DNA from: Gammaproteobacteria bacterium
GTDB lineage: Bacteria > Pseudomonadota > Gammaproteobacteria > Chromatiales > Chromatiaceae
Assembly (NCBI GenBank): GCA_024206335.1
Contig: JAAGZL010000682.1
Coordinates: 1-63,741 of the forward strand
Length of the DNA: 63,741 nt
Direction: 5' to 3'
The notes beneath the pieces are model-generated. The model was not told the origin of the DNA. It did not search any database and was given only the letters and a program-made list of their open reading frames with translations. The position numbers and the translations under genes were made by a program. Positions within the stretch are counted from its first letter, which is position 1. The number at the start of each line of letters is the position of its first letter. Positions 51,750-60,625 of this stretch are shown one piece after another.

Positions 51750-53467
51750 TAGCTGATCTCCTTAACCTTGTTTACAATCTGAGCGGGGGTAAACGGGAGA
51801 CCACCGCAGATGGTATAGGGCACGGGCTTGATAGATGTCTCGGCCCGAATAAAATGTGACAACTGACCCTGGTAGTTAACCTCAGGAACCAGAATCTGCT
51901 TACAGGTCGCGGCAAATGCCTCGTACTGATCCACCGGCATCGGATAGATCAATTTAGGATACATGGCCTTGACCTTCTTGCCCTCAGCCACAAGGCGGGC
52001 AACTGCCTCGCGTGCAACACCGATAGTGCTGCCCCAAGTGATGATGCCAACATCGGCCTCACCCTCAACGCCATCCATTTCGGCGGCCGGCCACTGATCG
52101 ATCACCGGCTTGATCTTGTTGAAACGCTTGCGGGCATTGGCCTCATGGGGTTCCGGGGCAAAATTGGGCGCGCCGCTTTCGGTGTGCTCCAGGCTGGCAG
52201 CTACGTGCTCACCGCCCGGAGTACCCGGATCGGCCATAGGCGAGATGAGATTTTCGGTCATCTTGTAGCGCATGTACTCACCCTCACCGTCCCAGCGGGT
52301 ACGCTCCACGATCTCGAAGCTGTCGGGATCAGGCGTGGGGATGGTCTGAGTGGAGAAGGCCAGGGAGCCATCAGAGAGCATTATGACCGGACACTGATAC
52401 TGCTCCGTCAGGTTCAATGCGGCGACCGTCATGTTTACGCAGTCATTCACGTCTTCTACCGACAGCACGATACGCGGAGAGTCGCCATGGCCGCCATGAA
52501 CAGCCAGGAATAGGTCGGACTGCTCATGCTTGGTGGGCAGGCCGGTAGAAGGGCCTCCACGCTGTACATCCACGATCAGGGCCGGAAGTTCGGCCATGGT
52601 ACTCATACCGATCAGCTCGCTCATCAACGCCAAGCCAGGGCCTGAAGTAGCGGTCATGGAGCGCTTGCCCGCATAGGAGGCGCCCAGCACCTGGGCCATG
52701 GAGGCGATCTCATCCTCGGCCTGAATCAGGGTGCCACCGGTCTTCGGAAGTTGCGCCGACACATATTTAGCCACCTCGGTGGCCGGGGTAAGTGGGTAGG
52801 CAGAGAAAAACTCCAGCCTACCAAGGATGGCACCCATACCTACCGCTTCATTGCCGGCGATGAGGATCACGTCTTTCGTCCCGGTGGCATCGGCTACGCG
52901 AAAGTCATCGGTCTTCTTGTGCTCGTTGGCCAGCTTCTTGCCCTCTGCGAAGGCTTTGAGGTTAAACTCCAGGATATCCTCACCCTTAGGCTTAAACTTA
53001 TTGGTCAACACCTCGATCAGGGTGGTCTCATTGATATTAAACAACACCGAAAGCGCACCCAAGGCCACCATGTTCTTGGAGCGATAGGAACCCAGCGCCT
53101 TAGCGGTCTTGGACATGGGGATGGCATAGGCAGTAACACCCTCTGGGATCTCCGGCTCAAAGTCGCCGCCCGGTCCATCGTAGACAAAGGTGGTGCCCGG
53201 TGTCAGCAGGTGCTTATTAAGTTCGTAGGCCTCACCATTGTAGGCAACAAACACATCAAATGTATCACCCTGATTATACACCCGCTCCGCACTGGTACGT
53301 ACCTGGTACAGGCAGTAGCCACCCTTGATCTCGGCCGGGAAGGTCTTAAAGGTATAGATCTCCAGACCGGCACGGGCACAGGCCGCTGCGATAAAGTCAC
53401 CAGTGGAGACGATGCCTTCACCGCCCTCACCAGCAATTCTTATGATCAGATCGTTCTTTTCCGTCAT
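51749..53467 (-). CDS. korA: 2-oxoglutarate:ferredoxin oxidoreductase, alpha subunit KorA (gamma-alpha fusion)
   Basis: The large subunit (572 aa). The N-terminal gamma domain (about 1-190) has IRIAGEGGEGIVSTGDFIAA. The alpha domain follows (about 205-572), with AGNEAVGMGAILGRLEFFSAYPLTPATE and TSGPGLALMSELIGM. No ferredoxin domain is fused, so electrons must come from a separate carrier such as the ferredoxin gene just upstream. It shares an operon with korB and the pentapeptide-repeat gene. A terminator hairpin separates it from the ferredoxin gene, so korA probably has its own promoter in 53468-53548. Confidence 0.94.
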   Translation of the reverse strand: MTEKNDLIIRIAGEGGEGIVSTGDFIAAACARAGLEIYTFKTFPAEIKGGYCLYQVRTSAERVYNQGDTFDVFVAYNGEAYELNKHLLTPGTTFVYDGPGGDFEPEIPEGVTAYAIPMSKTAKALGSYRSKNMVALGALSVLFNINETTLIEVLTNKFKPKGEDILEFNLKAFAEGKKLANEHKKTDDFRVADATGTKDVILIAGNEAVGMGAILGRLEFFSAYPLTPATEVAKYVSAQLPKTGGTLIQAEDEIASMAQVLGASYAGKRSMTATSGPGLALMSELIGMSTMAELPALIVDVQRGGPSTGLPTKHEQSDLFLAVHGGHGDSPRIVLSVEDVNDCVNMTVAALNLTEQYQCPVIMLSDGSLAFSTQTIPTPDPDSFEIVERTRWDGEGEYMRYKMTENLISPMADPGTPGGEHVAASLEHTESGAPNFAPEPHEANARKRFNKIKPVIDQWPAAEMDGVEGEADVGIITWGSTIGVAREAVARLVAEGKKVKAMYPKLIYPMPVDQYEAFAATCKQILVPEVNYQGQLSHFIRAETSIKPVPYTICGGLPFTPAQIVNKVKEIS

Positions 53468-53548
53468 GGGATTCCCCTAACTATTTAGTACACCCGGACA
53501 ATTGCCATATGGCCGTTACTGCCGGAATTCCAAAATATTGATTGATTC

Positions 53549-53586
53549 AAAAACCCTGCCGAAGGGTAAATCCGGTTGGCAGGGTT
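53549..53586 (-). terminator. Terminator after the ferredoxin gene
   Basis: A 9-base perfect stem (53552-53560 with 53578-53586), a 17-base loop with internal pairing, and five T residues on the minus strand. It lies 16 bases after the ferredoxin stop and before korA. Confidence 0.8.
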
Positions 53587-53602
53587 CACCTAAATCTAAT
53601 AG

Positions 53603-53926
53603 CTACCAAACCTCTGGTGATACCTTGAGGCGCTCTACTGGTTTGTCGCCAAGCAGATGTTCATCGATAATCGCTGCCACATCCGCCTTGGTAACATTCC
53701 CGTACATAATGCCCTCGGGATAGACCAGCACAACCGGACCTGAATCACAGGCCCCGATACAACCGGAACTGGTCAGCAGATATTTGCCCCAGAGTCCCTT
53801 TTGTTCGAACTGCTGCCCGAACTCAGCCATTACATCTCCTGCCCCCTTATCCGCACAGGATCCACGCGGATGCCCAGGGGGCCGGGATTGAGTACAAACA
53901 AATACATGCTTTTCCGGTCTTGCCAT
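53603..53926 (-). CDS. Thioredoxin-fold [2Fe-2S] ferredoxin
   Basis: A 107-residue soluble ferredoxin of the kind represented by Aquifex Fd4 and Azotobacter FeSII-type / NuoE C-domain. The cluster ligands are Cys11 (FVCTQ), Cys24 (GSCADKGA) and the pair in SSGCIGACDSGPVVLVYPEG. The end, VERLKVSPEVW, is conserved in these proteins. It is transcribed toward korA. It may serve as an electron partner of the oxidoreductases, though low-potential carriers for these enzymes are normally [4Fe-4S] ferredoxins, so the link is only by position. Confidence 0.88.
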   Translation of the reverse strand: MARPEKHVFVCTQSRPPGHPRGSCADKGAGDVMAEFGQQFEQKGLWGKYLLTSSGCIGACDSGPVVLVYPEGIMYGNVTKADVAAIIDEHLLGDKPVERLKVSPEVW

Positions 53927-54281
53927 AATTCTTCCACCTCTGCTACTGCTTGCCTAAAACATGGTTATGGTTTAATGAACCTATACATAGTATTAAATCA
54001 CCACGGGCTAAGAATAATAAAAAGTTCTTACCCCTTGGTCGTCTGTTACTTATTACAAGCCACATCACTCGGGCAGATCCACTCTAGCCTAAGAGCTGAT
54101 GCATGCCTGGACAAGACCTCCATTTCGGGACGGCCTCTAAAATACAGCTCCACTAATCAATGTAGCGTATTTTCTTCGAACACAGCAGTGTGCCCCCAAC
54201 TACATCGGGGGGCACCCGCTAATACATACCGATTATCTTTCCAAACCTAAAAGCGATTACAGTTAGATCTTACAACAACCA
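53927..54281. promoter_or_regulatory. Intergenic region between aconitase and the ferredoxin gene
   Basis: A 355-base stretch without a gene. A hairpin (GTGCCCCC at 54190-54197 pairs with GGGGGCAC at 54208-54215) stands about 70 bases after the aconitase stop and may end that transcript, but no T run follows. The part next to the ferredoxin start is A+T rich and should hold its promoter. Confidence 0.45.
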
Positions 54282-56201
54282 TCAAGCCGCAGTAGTCAGT
54301 TTGAAATATGGTAGTGCACCACCGGCCTTGAGGACAGGTACATCCTTCGCCTCAAAAGCCGGAACCAGTGGAATGGACTCACCGTTTACCTCCAAACTGA
54401 GATCACCCTCCAGGTTAGACACATCTATAGAAACGTTATCCCCCTGGGTGACCTTGTCAAAATCCTCCATGTTCTTGAAGGTCAGAGGCACAATACCAAA
54501 GTTGACCAAGTTGGCCACGTGGATACGGGCGAACTGGGCCACTACCACAGCGCGCACACCCAACCAGCGCGGGCAGAGAGCGGCATGCTCACGGGAGCTA
54601 CCCTGGCCATAGTTCTCACGTCCCACCAGGATACCGTGTCCACCTGCATCACGATGAGCCACGGCACGCTCACCAAAGCTGGTATCCACTTGGTTGAAGG
54701 TGGCCTGCATGGCGTACTCTTTCACGTTGGAACGCAGTGGCAGATAGATGCCGGCGGGCTGAATATCATCGGTGCTGATATTGTCACCCATCTTCAACAG
54801 CACTTCACCTTTAAGGGTATCTGGCAGCGAATCAAAAGCTGGCAGCTGCATGATGTTGGGGCCCTGGATGGTCTCAACCTTCTCCGCCTCTGCCTGCGGT
54901 ATCGGCATAACAAATGATGCGGAGTCATCAACCTGGGGCGAGTCGGTAAAATCCACACTCTCGGTTGGAACCGTGATTACGCCGGTCAGGGCGCTGGCGG
55001 CGGCGACCTGCGGACTGACCAGATGCACCTCCGCATCATTGGTACCGGAACGCTTGGGGAAGTTGCGGTTAAAGGTACGCAGACTCAAGCCCTTACTGAT
55101 GGGTGATCCACCTTGGCCGATACATGCGCCACAGCCGTTTTCCATCACACGTACACCTGACTGGAACAGGGATGCCACATAACCGGAGTTGGCCAACTGG
55201 GTGGCTACCGCGCGTGAACCAGGGTAGAGCAGGGTATCTACCACTACACGCTTGCCTTTTAACATCTCGGCAAAGGCGGCGATATTCTCATAGGAGCTAT
55301 TGGTGCAGCTTCCCACGCACACCTGATGGATCTTGTCACCGGCACGCTGGGACACTTTCTCCACGTTGCCCGGTGATGGATAGATGGCGATCAGTGGCTC
55401 CAGCTCATCCAGATTGATATCGACGCTCTCCGTATACTCGGCGCCATCATCGGCACCCATCTCTTTATAATCGCCACCGCGGTTACGGCTCTCCAGGTAC
55501 TCCCGGGTGCGCTCGTCACTGGGGAAGATGGAGGTGGAGGCACCCATCTCTGCGCCCATGTTGGTAACGGTGGCACGCTCGGTCAAGGAGAGGCTAGCAA
55601 CGCCCGGCCCAGCATATTCAAAGATCTTGCCCTTACCACCCTTGACACCAACGATGGAGAGCATCTTTAAGATCACATCCATCGCCATTACACCAGGCTT
55701 GAGTGAGCCAGTAAGGTACACCTTTACAACCTGCGGCATCGGTAGCTTGTACTCACCGGTGGCCATGGCCAGGGCTACATCGTAGCCACCCGCGCCAAAA
55801 TAGATAGCGCCCATGCCACCTGCGTTTACGGTATGGCTATCAGCACCAATACCGGTCATACCCGGCTTGACGAAGTTCTCAATATTCAGAAAGTGGCAGA
55901 TGCCGGTTCCAGGAGGGGAAAAGATGATGCCCAGCTTCTGGGACACGGTGCGCAGATATTCATGGTCATCCGGGTTACGAAAACCGGACTGCATCATGGA
56001 GTGATCAACAAAATTAACCGATAGTGGCTTGACCCTCTTAACGCCCATTGCCTCAAGCTGCAACATACACATGGTACCGGTTGCATCCTGGGTAAAGGCC
56101 TCATCGATCTTGAGTGTTACCACCTCTCCTGCTGGCGGCAAATCACCGCCCCCTACCAAATGTTCTGAGAAGATTTTTTCCGTCAAATTCATCGGTTTCA
56201 T
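54282..56201 (-). CDS. Aconitate hydratase, Aquifex type
   Basis: A 639-residue aconitase that interconverts citrate and isocitrate. It is shorter than AcnA (about 890) and AcnB (about 860) and carries the LeuC-like domain followed by the LeuD-like swivel domain in one chain, the arrangement of the putative Aquifex-type aconitase. The [4Fe-4S] ligands are in VCVGSCTNSSY (near 300) and NGCGACIGQGGSP (near 360). GIGADSHTVNAGGMGAI and the C-terminal NYGQGSSREHAALCPRWLG (substrate arginine) are present. It is divergent from frdB with 260 bases between. The sequence is closer to hydrolyase types seen in rTCA bacteria than to enterobacterial aconitases, judged by length and motif order only. Confidence 0.92.
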   Translation of the reverse strand: MKPMNLTEKIFSEHLVGGGDLPPAGEVVTLKIDEAFTQDATGTMCMLQLEAMGVKRVKPLSVNFVDHSMMQSGFRNPDDHEYLRTVSQKLGIIFSPPGTGICHFLNIENFVKPGMTGIGADSHTVNAGGMGAIYFGAGGYDVALAMATGEYKLPMPQVVKVYLTGSLKPGVMAMDVILKMLSIVGVKGGKGKIFEYAGPGVASLSLTERATVTNMGAEMGASTSIFPSDERTREYLESRNRGGDYKEMGADDGAEYTESVDINLDELEPLIAIYPSPGNVEKVSQRAGDKIHQVCVGSCTNSSYENIAAFAEMLKGKRVVVDTLLYPGSRAVATQLANSGYVASLFQSGVRVMENGCGACIGQGGSPISKGLSLRTFNRNFPKRSGTNDAEVHLVSPQVAAASALTGVITVPTESVDFTDSPQVDDSASFVMPIPQAEAEKVETIQGPNIMQLPAFDSLPDTLKGEVLLKMGDNISTDDIQPAGIYLPLRSNVKEYAMQATFNQVDTSFGERAVAHRDAGGHGILVGRENYGQGSSREHAALCPRWLGVRAVVVAQFARIHVANLVNFGIVPLTFKNMEDFDKVTQGDNVSIDVSNLEGDLSLEVNGESIPLVPAFEAKDVPVLKAGGALPYFKLTTAA

Positions 56202-56462
56202 TTGTCATCACCTTAGTGCGTTATTGAGTTTGTTGCGCGGAGATATACCATCAATTGCCCGTCCAGAAAAGCGGTCGTTAATAATATTTCTAACATACCT
56301 ATAAAATCCAATAATCAAACATATAAACATTTAAGTTTTTTAATGCTTTAGATTTTCTCTGGGCAGGCAGCTCAAAACCCCTATACTGTCCGGTCTTGCA
56401 ACTTGCCTAAACGGGTAGGACTAGAGTACATTAACAATCCGCAATTTACTAATATTGATGCC
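56202..56462. promoter_or_regulatory. Divergent promoter region between aconitase and frdB
   Basis: A 261-base A+T-rich region (especially 56275-56350) between divergent genes. It must hold promoters for both. I see no clear operator palindrome, and TTAGC-type sites are absent here. Confidence 0.45.
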
Positions 56463-57098
56463 ATGGAAAACTTAATAGAGCAATTAGTCACTGTTACCAT
56501 CAACGGCAAAGAGATCAAGGCCCCGCCATCCCTTTCCACTATCCAGGCACTCTGGTACGCCGGGTATCCCCGGGTGCAAAGTGTAGGTTGCCTGGAAGGA
56601 GTATGTGGCTCATGCCGCATCCTGGTGCGACGAGCCGAAAGCACCGAAGTAACCATGGCCCTGGGGTGTCAAACCCTGCTCGAAGAGGGGATGGAGGTGA
56701 ATTTCCTGGTCTTTCCCACCCCCACCCACCACACCTACAATCTGGAGGAGATCCCCAACTCCTGGGAGGTGCAGACCGAGTTTCACCGCATATTCCCAGA
56801 GGCGGTAAATTGCCGCAGTTGTAACGGTTGCAACAAGTCCTGCCCCAAAGACATACAGGTGAAAGAGGGTGTGGCCCTGGCCAGCAAGGGCAAGTTCCAG
56901 GAGGCTGGTGAGCTGTTTGTGGAGTGCGTCATGTGCAATTTCTGCATGACCGCCTGCCCAGAATACATCTCCCCCAACCATGTGGGGCTATTTTCCCGGA
57001 GGGTGACCGCATATTTCCACACCCGCCCATCAAACCTGATCAATCGCCTGGAGGTTATGCGCAAGGGCGAGCTAAAGATCGAAATTGACCAGGATTAA
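56463..57098 (+). CDS. frdB: Fumarate reductase iron-sulfur subunit (FrdB/SdhB-like)
   Basis: An iron-sulfur subunit (211 aa) that wires the flavoprotein to an electron donor. A [2Fe-2S] domain has CLEGVCGSCRILV and a distal Cys in LGCQT. The second domain has two cysteine sets, CRSCNGCNKSCPKD and CVMCNFCMTACPEY. There is no membrane segment. The start at ATG 56463 is chosen from alignment of the first strand (LVTVTINGKEI); the ribosome site is weak, and an in-frame start at 56403 would add 20 poorly conserved residues. It lies 12 bases before the flavoprotein gene. Confidence 0.88.
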   Translation: MENLIEQLVTVTINGKEIKAPPSLSTIQALWYAGYPRVQSVGCLEGVCGSCRILVRRAESTEVTMALGCQTLLEEGMEVNFLVFPTPTHHTYNLEEIPNSWEVQTEFHRIFPEAVNCRSCNGCNKSCPKDIQVKEGVALASKGKFQEAGELFVECVMCNFCMTACPEYISPNHVGLFSRRVTAYFHTRPSNLINRLEVMRKGELKIEIDQD

Positions 57099-57110
57099 CC
57101 CGGAGCCGCT

Positions 57111-58739
57111 ATGTCCATTACCTATCAAGAAGCGCTGAATAACTACCAACCATTGGAACGGCGCGAACCTGCGGTTGAAACCCTCAGCACCGAAGAGTTG
57201 CTGCAACAGTATCATCCGGACCACTATAAGGATGCAGCAACCACCCTCCAGGTTGGCCCTAACCGGGGCGACCAATGCCATCATCAGCTGGCGGATATGT
57301 TACAGGCCGATGCCAGAATAGACGAGGCGGACCTGGCCGGGGCACGCACCAGACAGACCGATGTCCTGGTAATTGGCGGTGGCGGCGCCGGTTGTGCCGC
57401 AGCCCTGGTAGCGGCAAAGGCCGGGGCTCGGGTCACACTGGCAACCAAACTACGTCTGGGTGACAGCAATACCGTCATGGCAGAAGGTGGAATCCAGGCA
57501 TCAGTAGAGAAGGATGACACCCCCCAGGCACACTATCAGGACACCCTGAAGGCAGGCCATTTTCATGCCGACAAGGAACTGGTAGCCAGCATGGCGTCCG
57601 ATGCCCCCGAAGTTATCCGCTGGCTGATACAACAGGGGATGCAGTTTGACCTGGACAAGTTTGGCGACATAATGCTGCGTCGGGCCGGCGGCACTACCGC
57701 CGATCGCATCGCCTACTACCGCGACTACACCGGCCTGGAGATGATGCGGGTACTGCGCGAATCAGTAAAGAACAGCAATATTGAGGTACTGGACTACAGC
57801 CCGGCGGTGGAGCTGATGTCCAACCAGTCCGGCCGATGCGCTGGTGCAGTAATCTCAAATCTTAAAGAGTGCACCTTTGAGCTGATCAAGGCCAACGCAG
57901 TGATCATTGCCACCGGCGGCATAGGCCGCATGCATCTCAATGACTTCCCAACCTCCAACCACTTTGGAGCCACCGGCGACGGGCTGGTACTGGCCTACCG
58001 TCTGGGGGCCAAGATGCTGGACCTGGACTCATTTCAGTATCACCCCACCGGACTGGCACACCCCCACCATCTGGCTGGCTCTCTGATTACCGAGGGCATA
58101 AGATCGGCCGGGACCTATCTGCTAAATAGCGAAGGCAACCGGTTTGTGGATGAGCTCAAGACCCGCGACCACGTCTCTTCAGCCATCCTGAAAGAGTGCA
58201 CCGAAGGTCGCGGCATCCAGGTGGGAGACCAGGCCACTGGGGTCTGGCTGGACACCCCGGGATTGGAGCTGAGAAACCCCGGTCTGATAGCACAGAAATT
58301 TCCCAAACTGGTACAACTGGGGAAAAAATGCGACATCGACCTCACAACCACGCCTCTGCTGGTCTACCCCACGCTGCATTACCAAAATGGCGGGGTGCAA
58401 ATAGACAAAAACGGCCTCTCCACAGTTCCTGGCCTCTACTGTGTAGGTGAGGTAAGTGGTGGCATCCATGGCAGAAACCGCATCATGGGCAATGCCCTGC
58501 TGGATATCATCTGCTTCGGCCGCCGGGCCGGCGCCCATGCGGCCGAGTGCAACCGCCGCCCAGGGCATAAGAAGATTTCCATTGAGCACCTAAGCTCCCT
58601 GCGACGCAATCTGACCATGGCAAAGATGCCGATGGAGCAGAAGGGGCCCATGCTGTTCCCAGAGTGTGCAAAATTTGAAGATGACTCTGACTATGACGGT
58701 CTGCACAAGAACCGCAACAGAAAGATATCTACCACATAG
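57111..58739 (+). CDS. frdA: Fumarate reductase / succinate dehydrogenase flavoprotein subunit
   Basis: The catalytic FAD subunit (542 aa). An N-terminal extension of about 80 residues precedes the FAD site, TDVLVIGGGGAGCAAALVA. The flavin-attachment region has TKLRLGDSNTVMAEGGIQAS, where the usual His for covalent FAD linkage seems absent. The substrate region has QYHPTGL and the catalytic Arg stretch LITEGIRSAGTYLLN, with HGRNRIMGNALLDIICFGRRAG near the end. Lack of a covalent-FAD histidine and of any membrane-anchor gene suggests a soluble enzyme. It is flanked by frdB and a NuoF-like gene, so NADH is the probable donor for fumarate reduction. L-aspartate oxidase and adenylylsulfate reductase A are related but lack this partner set. 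Confidence 0.87.
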   Translation: MSITYQEALNNYQPLERREPAVETLSTEELLQQYHPDHYKDAATTLQVGPNRGDQCHHQLADMLQADARIDEADLAGARTRQTDVLVIGGGGAGCAAALVAAKAGARVTLATKLRLGDSNTVMAEGGIQASVEKDDTPQAHYQDTLKAGHFHADKELVASMASDAPEVIRWLIQQGMQFDLDKFGDIMLRRAGGTTADRIAYYRDYTGLEMMRVLRESVKNSNIEVLDYSPAVELMSNQSGRCAGAVISNLKECTFELIKANAVIIATGGIGRMHLNDFPTSNHFGATGDGLVLAYRLGAKMLDLDSFQYHPTGLAHPHHLAGSLITEGIRSAGTYLLNSEGNRFVDELKTRDHVSSAILKECTEGRGIQVGDQATGVWLDTPGLELRNPGLIAQKFPKLVQLGKKCDIDLTTTPLLVYPTLHYQNGGVQIDKNGLSTVPGLYCVGEVSGGIHGRNRIMGNALLDIICFGRRAGAHAAECNRRPGHKKISIEHLSSLRRNLTMAKMPMEQKGPMLFPECAKFEDDSDYDGLHKNRNRKISTT

Positions 58740-58778
58740 ATCTAATTGAGCCGCCTAGCATAGCGGTGAGGAAGAGAG

Positions 58779-60020
58779 ATGGAAGAATTGAATCAGGTGC
58801 TGTTACGTAAAGAGGTGCGAGTTGGCGCCGACCTTGATGTCTGGCTGGAACATGGCGGAGGCGAGGGACTCAAAGCCGCCCTGCAGGACCCAACAGCAAT
58901 CATCCCCCAGATCAAAGAGGCCGGCCTGCGCGGACTCGGCGGTAGCGGCTTCCCCACCTACAAGAAATGGGAGTTTGTTGCTGGCAATCACGGGGAAGAG
59001 AAGTATCTGATCTGTAACGGCAATGAGGACGAGCCCGGCACCTTCAAGGACTGCATCCTGCTGGAGGAGACCCCCCACCAGGTTATAGAGGGCGCGGTTA
59101 TTGCCGCCCTGGCAACCGGCATCAATCAAATCGTGTTCTATATCAACCCAGATCAGGAGGCATCCATTGCCAGCATGCGTGAGGCGGTGGAACAGTGGAA
59201 GGCCTCAGAGCTGAACCAGGCAGTAACTAAGGCCATCGGTGAAGAGATGGGATATAGAGTAATGGCCAGCTCCGGTCACTACATCGGTGGTGAAGAGACC
59301 GCGGCCATTGAGTCGGTGGAGGGCAAGTTCCCATTCCCCCGCGGCAGGCCACCCTTCCCAGCTGAATCAGGCGTACACGGTAAACCCACCCTGGTAAACA
59401 ATATTGAGACCCTATCCAACGTATCTCACATCCTGCGCAATGGGGCAGAGTGGTATCGCAATCTTGGAATTGACGACACCTACGGCACCAAGATCTACTG
59501 CCTGAGCGGGGATGTACTCTACCCGGGGGCCTACGAGCTGCCCATGGGCACCCGCCTCGCAGACCTGATTGAGACCTACGGCGGCGGCATGCTGCAGGGC
59601 AAATTTCTCAAGGCAGTATTTACCGGGGGGCCATCCAACACCATTCTCACCCCCAAGCATCTGGACGTACATCTGGATTTTGACTCTGTGGCCGAACGCC
59701 GCTCGGCCCTGGGCACCGGCGCCATGATCGTAGTATCTGAGGGCACCGGCATCGTAAAACGGGTCACCGAGTATGTGAACTTCTTCGCCGCATCATCCTG
59801 CGGCCAGTGCCCGCCCTGCAAAACCGGCACATACTACATCTCCCTGCTGTTGAGTAAGATCGATACCGGCCAAGGCAGCCGGGCGGATCTGGACTCCCTG
59901 ATCAACCTGTGCAAGATCCTGCCCAACTCAGGACGCTGCCATCTGATCAACGGCGCAGTCAAGGTGCTGGACAGCTCCCTCTACCATTTTATGGATGAGT
60001 ACAAACAGGCCATCAAGTAA
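58779..60020 (+). CDS. NuoF-like NADH-binding flavoprotein paired with fumarate reductase
   Basis: A 413-residue NADH:acceptor subunit of the complex I 51-kDa type. Motifs are GLRGLGGSGFPTYKKWEF for FMN/NADH, CNGNEDEPGTFKDCILLEE and the SLBB region. The [4Fe-4S] site is SSCGQCPPCKTGTYY, with a last Cys in SGRCHLING. It lacks the N-terminal [2Fe-2S] domain and the C-terminal ferredoxin domain of the HndC-like protein at 40827-42608. It starts 39 bases after frdA in the same operon. In Hydrogenobacter thermophilus a soluble NADH-dependent fumarate reductase also includes a NuoF-like subunit, so the role here is likely the same. Activity with NADH is inference. Confidence 0.88.
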   Translation: MEELNQVLLRKEVRVGADLDVWLEHGGGEGLKAALQDPTAIIPQIKEAGLRGLGGSGFPTYKKWEFVAGNHGEEKYLICNGNEDEPGTFKDCILLEETPHQVIEGAVIAALATGINQIVFYINPDQEASIASMREAVEQWKASELNQAVTKAIGEEMGYRVMASSGHYIGGEETAAIESVEGKFPFPRGRPPFPAESGVHGKPTLVNNIETLSNVSHILRNGAEWYRNLGIDDTYGTKIYCLSGDVLYPGAYELPMGTRLADLIETYGGGMLQGKFLKAVFTGGPSNTILTPKHLDVHLDFDSVAERRSALGTGAMIVVSEGTGIVKRVTEYVNFFAASSCGQCPPCKTGTYYISLLLSKIDTGQGSRADLDSLINLCKILPNSGRCHLINGAVKVLDSSLYHFMDEYKQAIK

Positions 60021-60095
60021 GTAGCAAGGGCCGGGGTCAGACCAACTGGGTATCTGCCTCTTACCCTGAGCAGAGAGGGGGAGGGGGCTAAACAT

Positions 60096-60123
60096 AAAAA
60101 AGGCGCCCGAGGGCGCCTTTTTT
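60096..60123. terminator. Bidirectional terminator between the fumarate reductase operon and rpmE
   Basis: A stem of 12 base pairs (six A:T plus GGCGCC, loop of 4) has T runs on both strands. It lies 76 bases after the NuoF-like stop and 21 bases after the convergent rpmE stop. Confidence 0.93.
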
Positions 60124-60144
60124 ATGTAACCTGGGCAGCAGCAA

Positions 60145-60345
60145 CTAGCGGCTGTATCTCTTACGAAATTTGTCAACGCGCCCAGCGGTGTCCATAATCT
60201 TCTGCTTACCGGTATAGAACGGATGGCAGGAAGAACAGATTTCAACGTGCAGTTCCTTGCCGAGGGTTGAGCTGGTCTCAAACTCACTTCCGCAACTGCA
60301 AACTACCTTAATCTGTGTGTATTTAGGGTGAATATCCGGCTTCAT
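60145..60345 (-). CDS. rpmE: 50S ribosomal protein L31
   Basis: A zinc-binding ribosomal protein (66 aa). It begins [20 protein letters not shown]. The CSCG pair and [13 protein letters not shown] are the zinc-ligand form (C+ type), distinguishing it from the zinc-free paralogue. It is convergent with the fumarate reductase operon. In Pseudomonas rpmE lies near ponA and priA; here about 31 kb separate ponA and rpmE. Confidence 0.97.
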   Translation of the reverse strand: MKPDIHPKYTQIKVVCSCGSEFETSSTLGKELHVEICSSCHPFYTGKQKIMDTAGRVDKFRKRYSR

Positions 60346-60374
60346 GATTGCCTCTTACAAATACTGTCTTTAGA

Positions 60375-60397
60375 CCACCAAACCATACGATTGGTGG
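60375..60397 (-). promoter_or_regulatory. Stem-loop in the rpmE leader
   Basis: CCACCAA (60375-60381) pairs perfectly with TTGGTGG (60391-60397), with a 9-base loop, 30 bases before the rpmE start. Autoregulatory leaders of L31 genes have been described; this could be one. There is no covariation evidence here. Confidence 0.5.
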
Positions 60398-60625
60398 AGA
60401 GAATCGCGAATAATATGGGAATAGACCACGGGACGCAAGGAAAAATTCCAGCTAATTTAAAGATTATATAAAAATCTCTCTATTGTCAGCAGCCATACAG
60501 GCCAAACCATGCTAAACCTGGATACAAGCTGTCGATTCTGCGTTAATGCGCTCTCACTGCCACTATTAAAGTTCACCCAGCATTTGGCCGACACCATATT
60601 ATATGGAGCACATAGCTAAAACAGC

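Noticed and set aside
54190-54215. G/C-rich hairpin considered as a rho-independent terminator
   Set aside because: No T run on either strand; kept only as a feature of the intergenic region.
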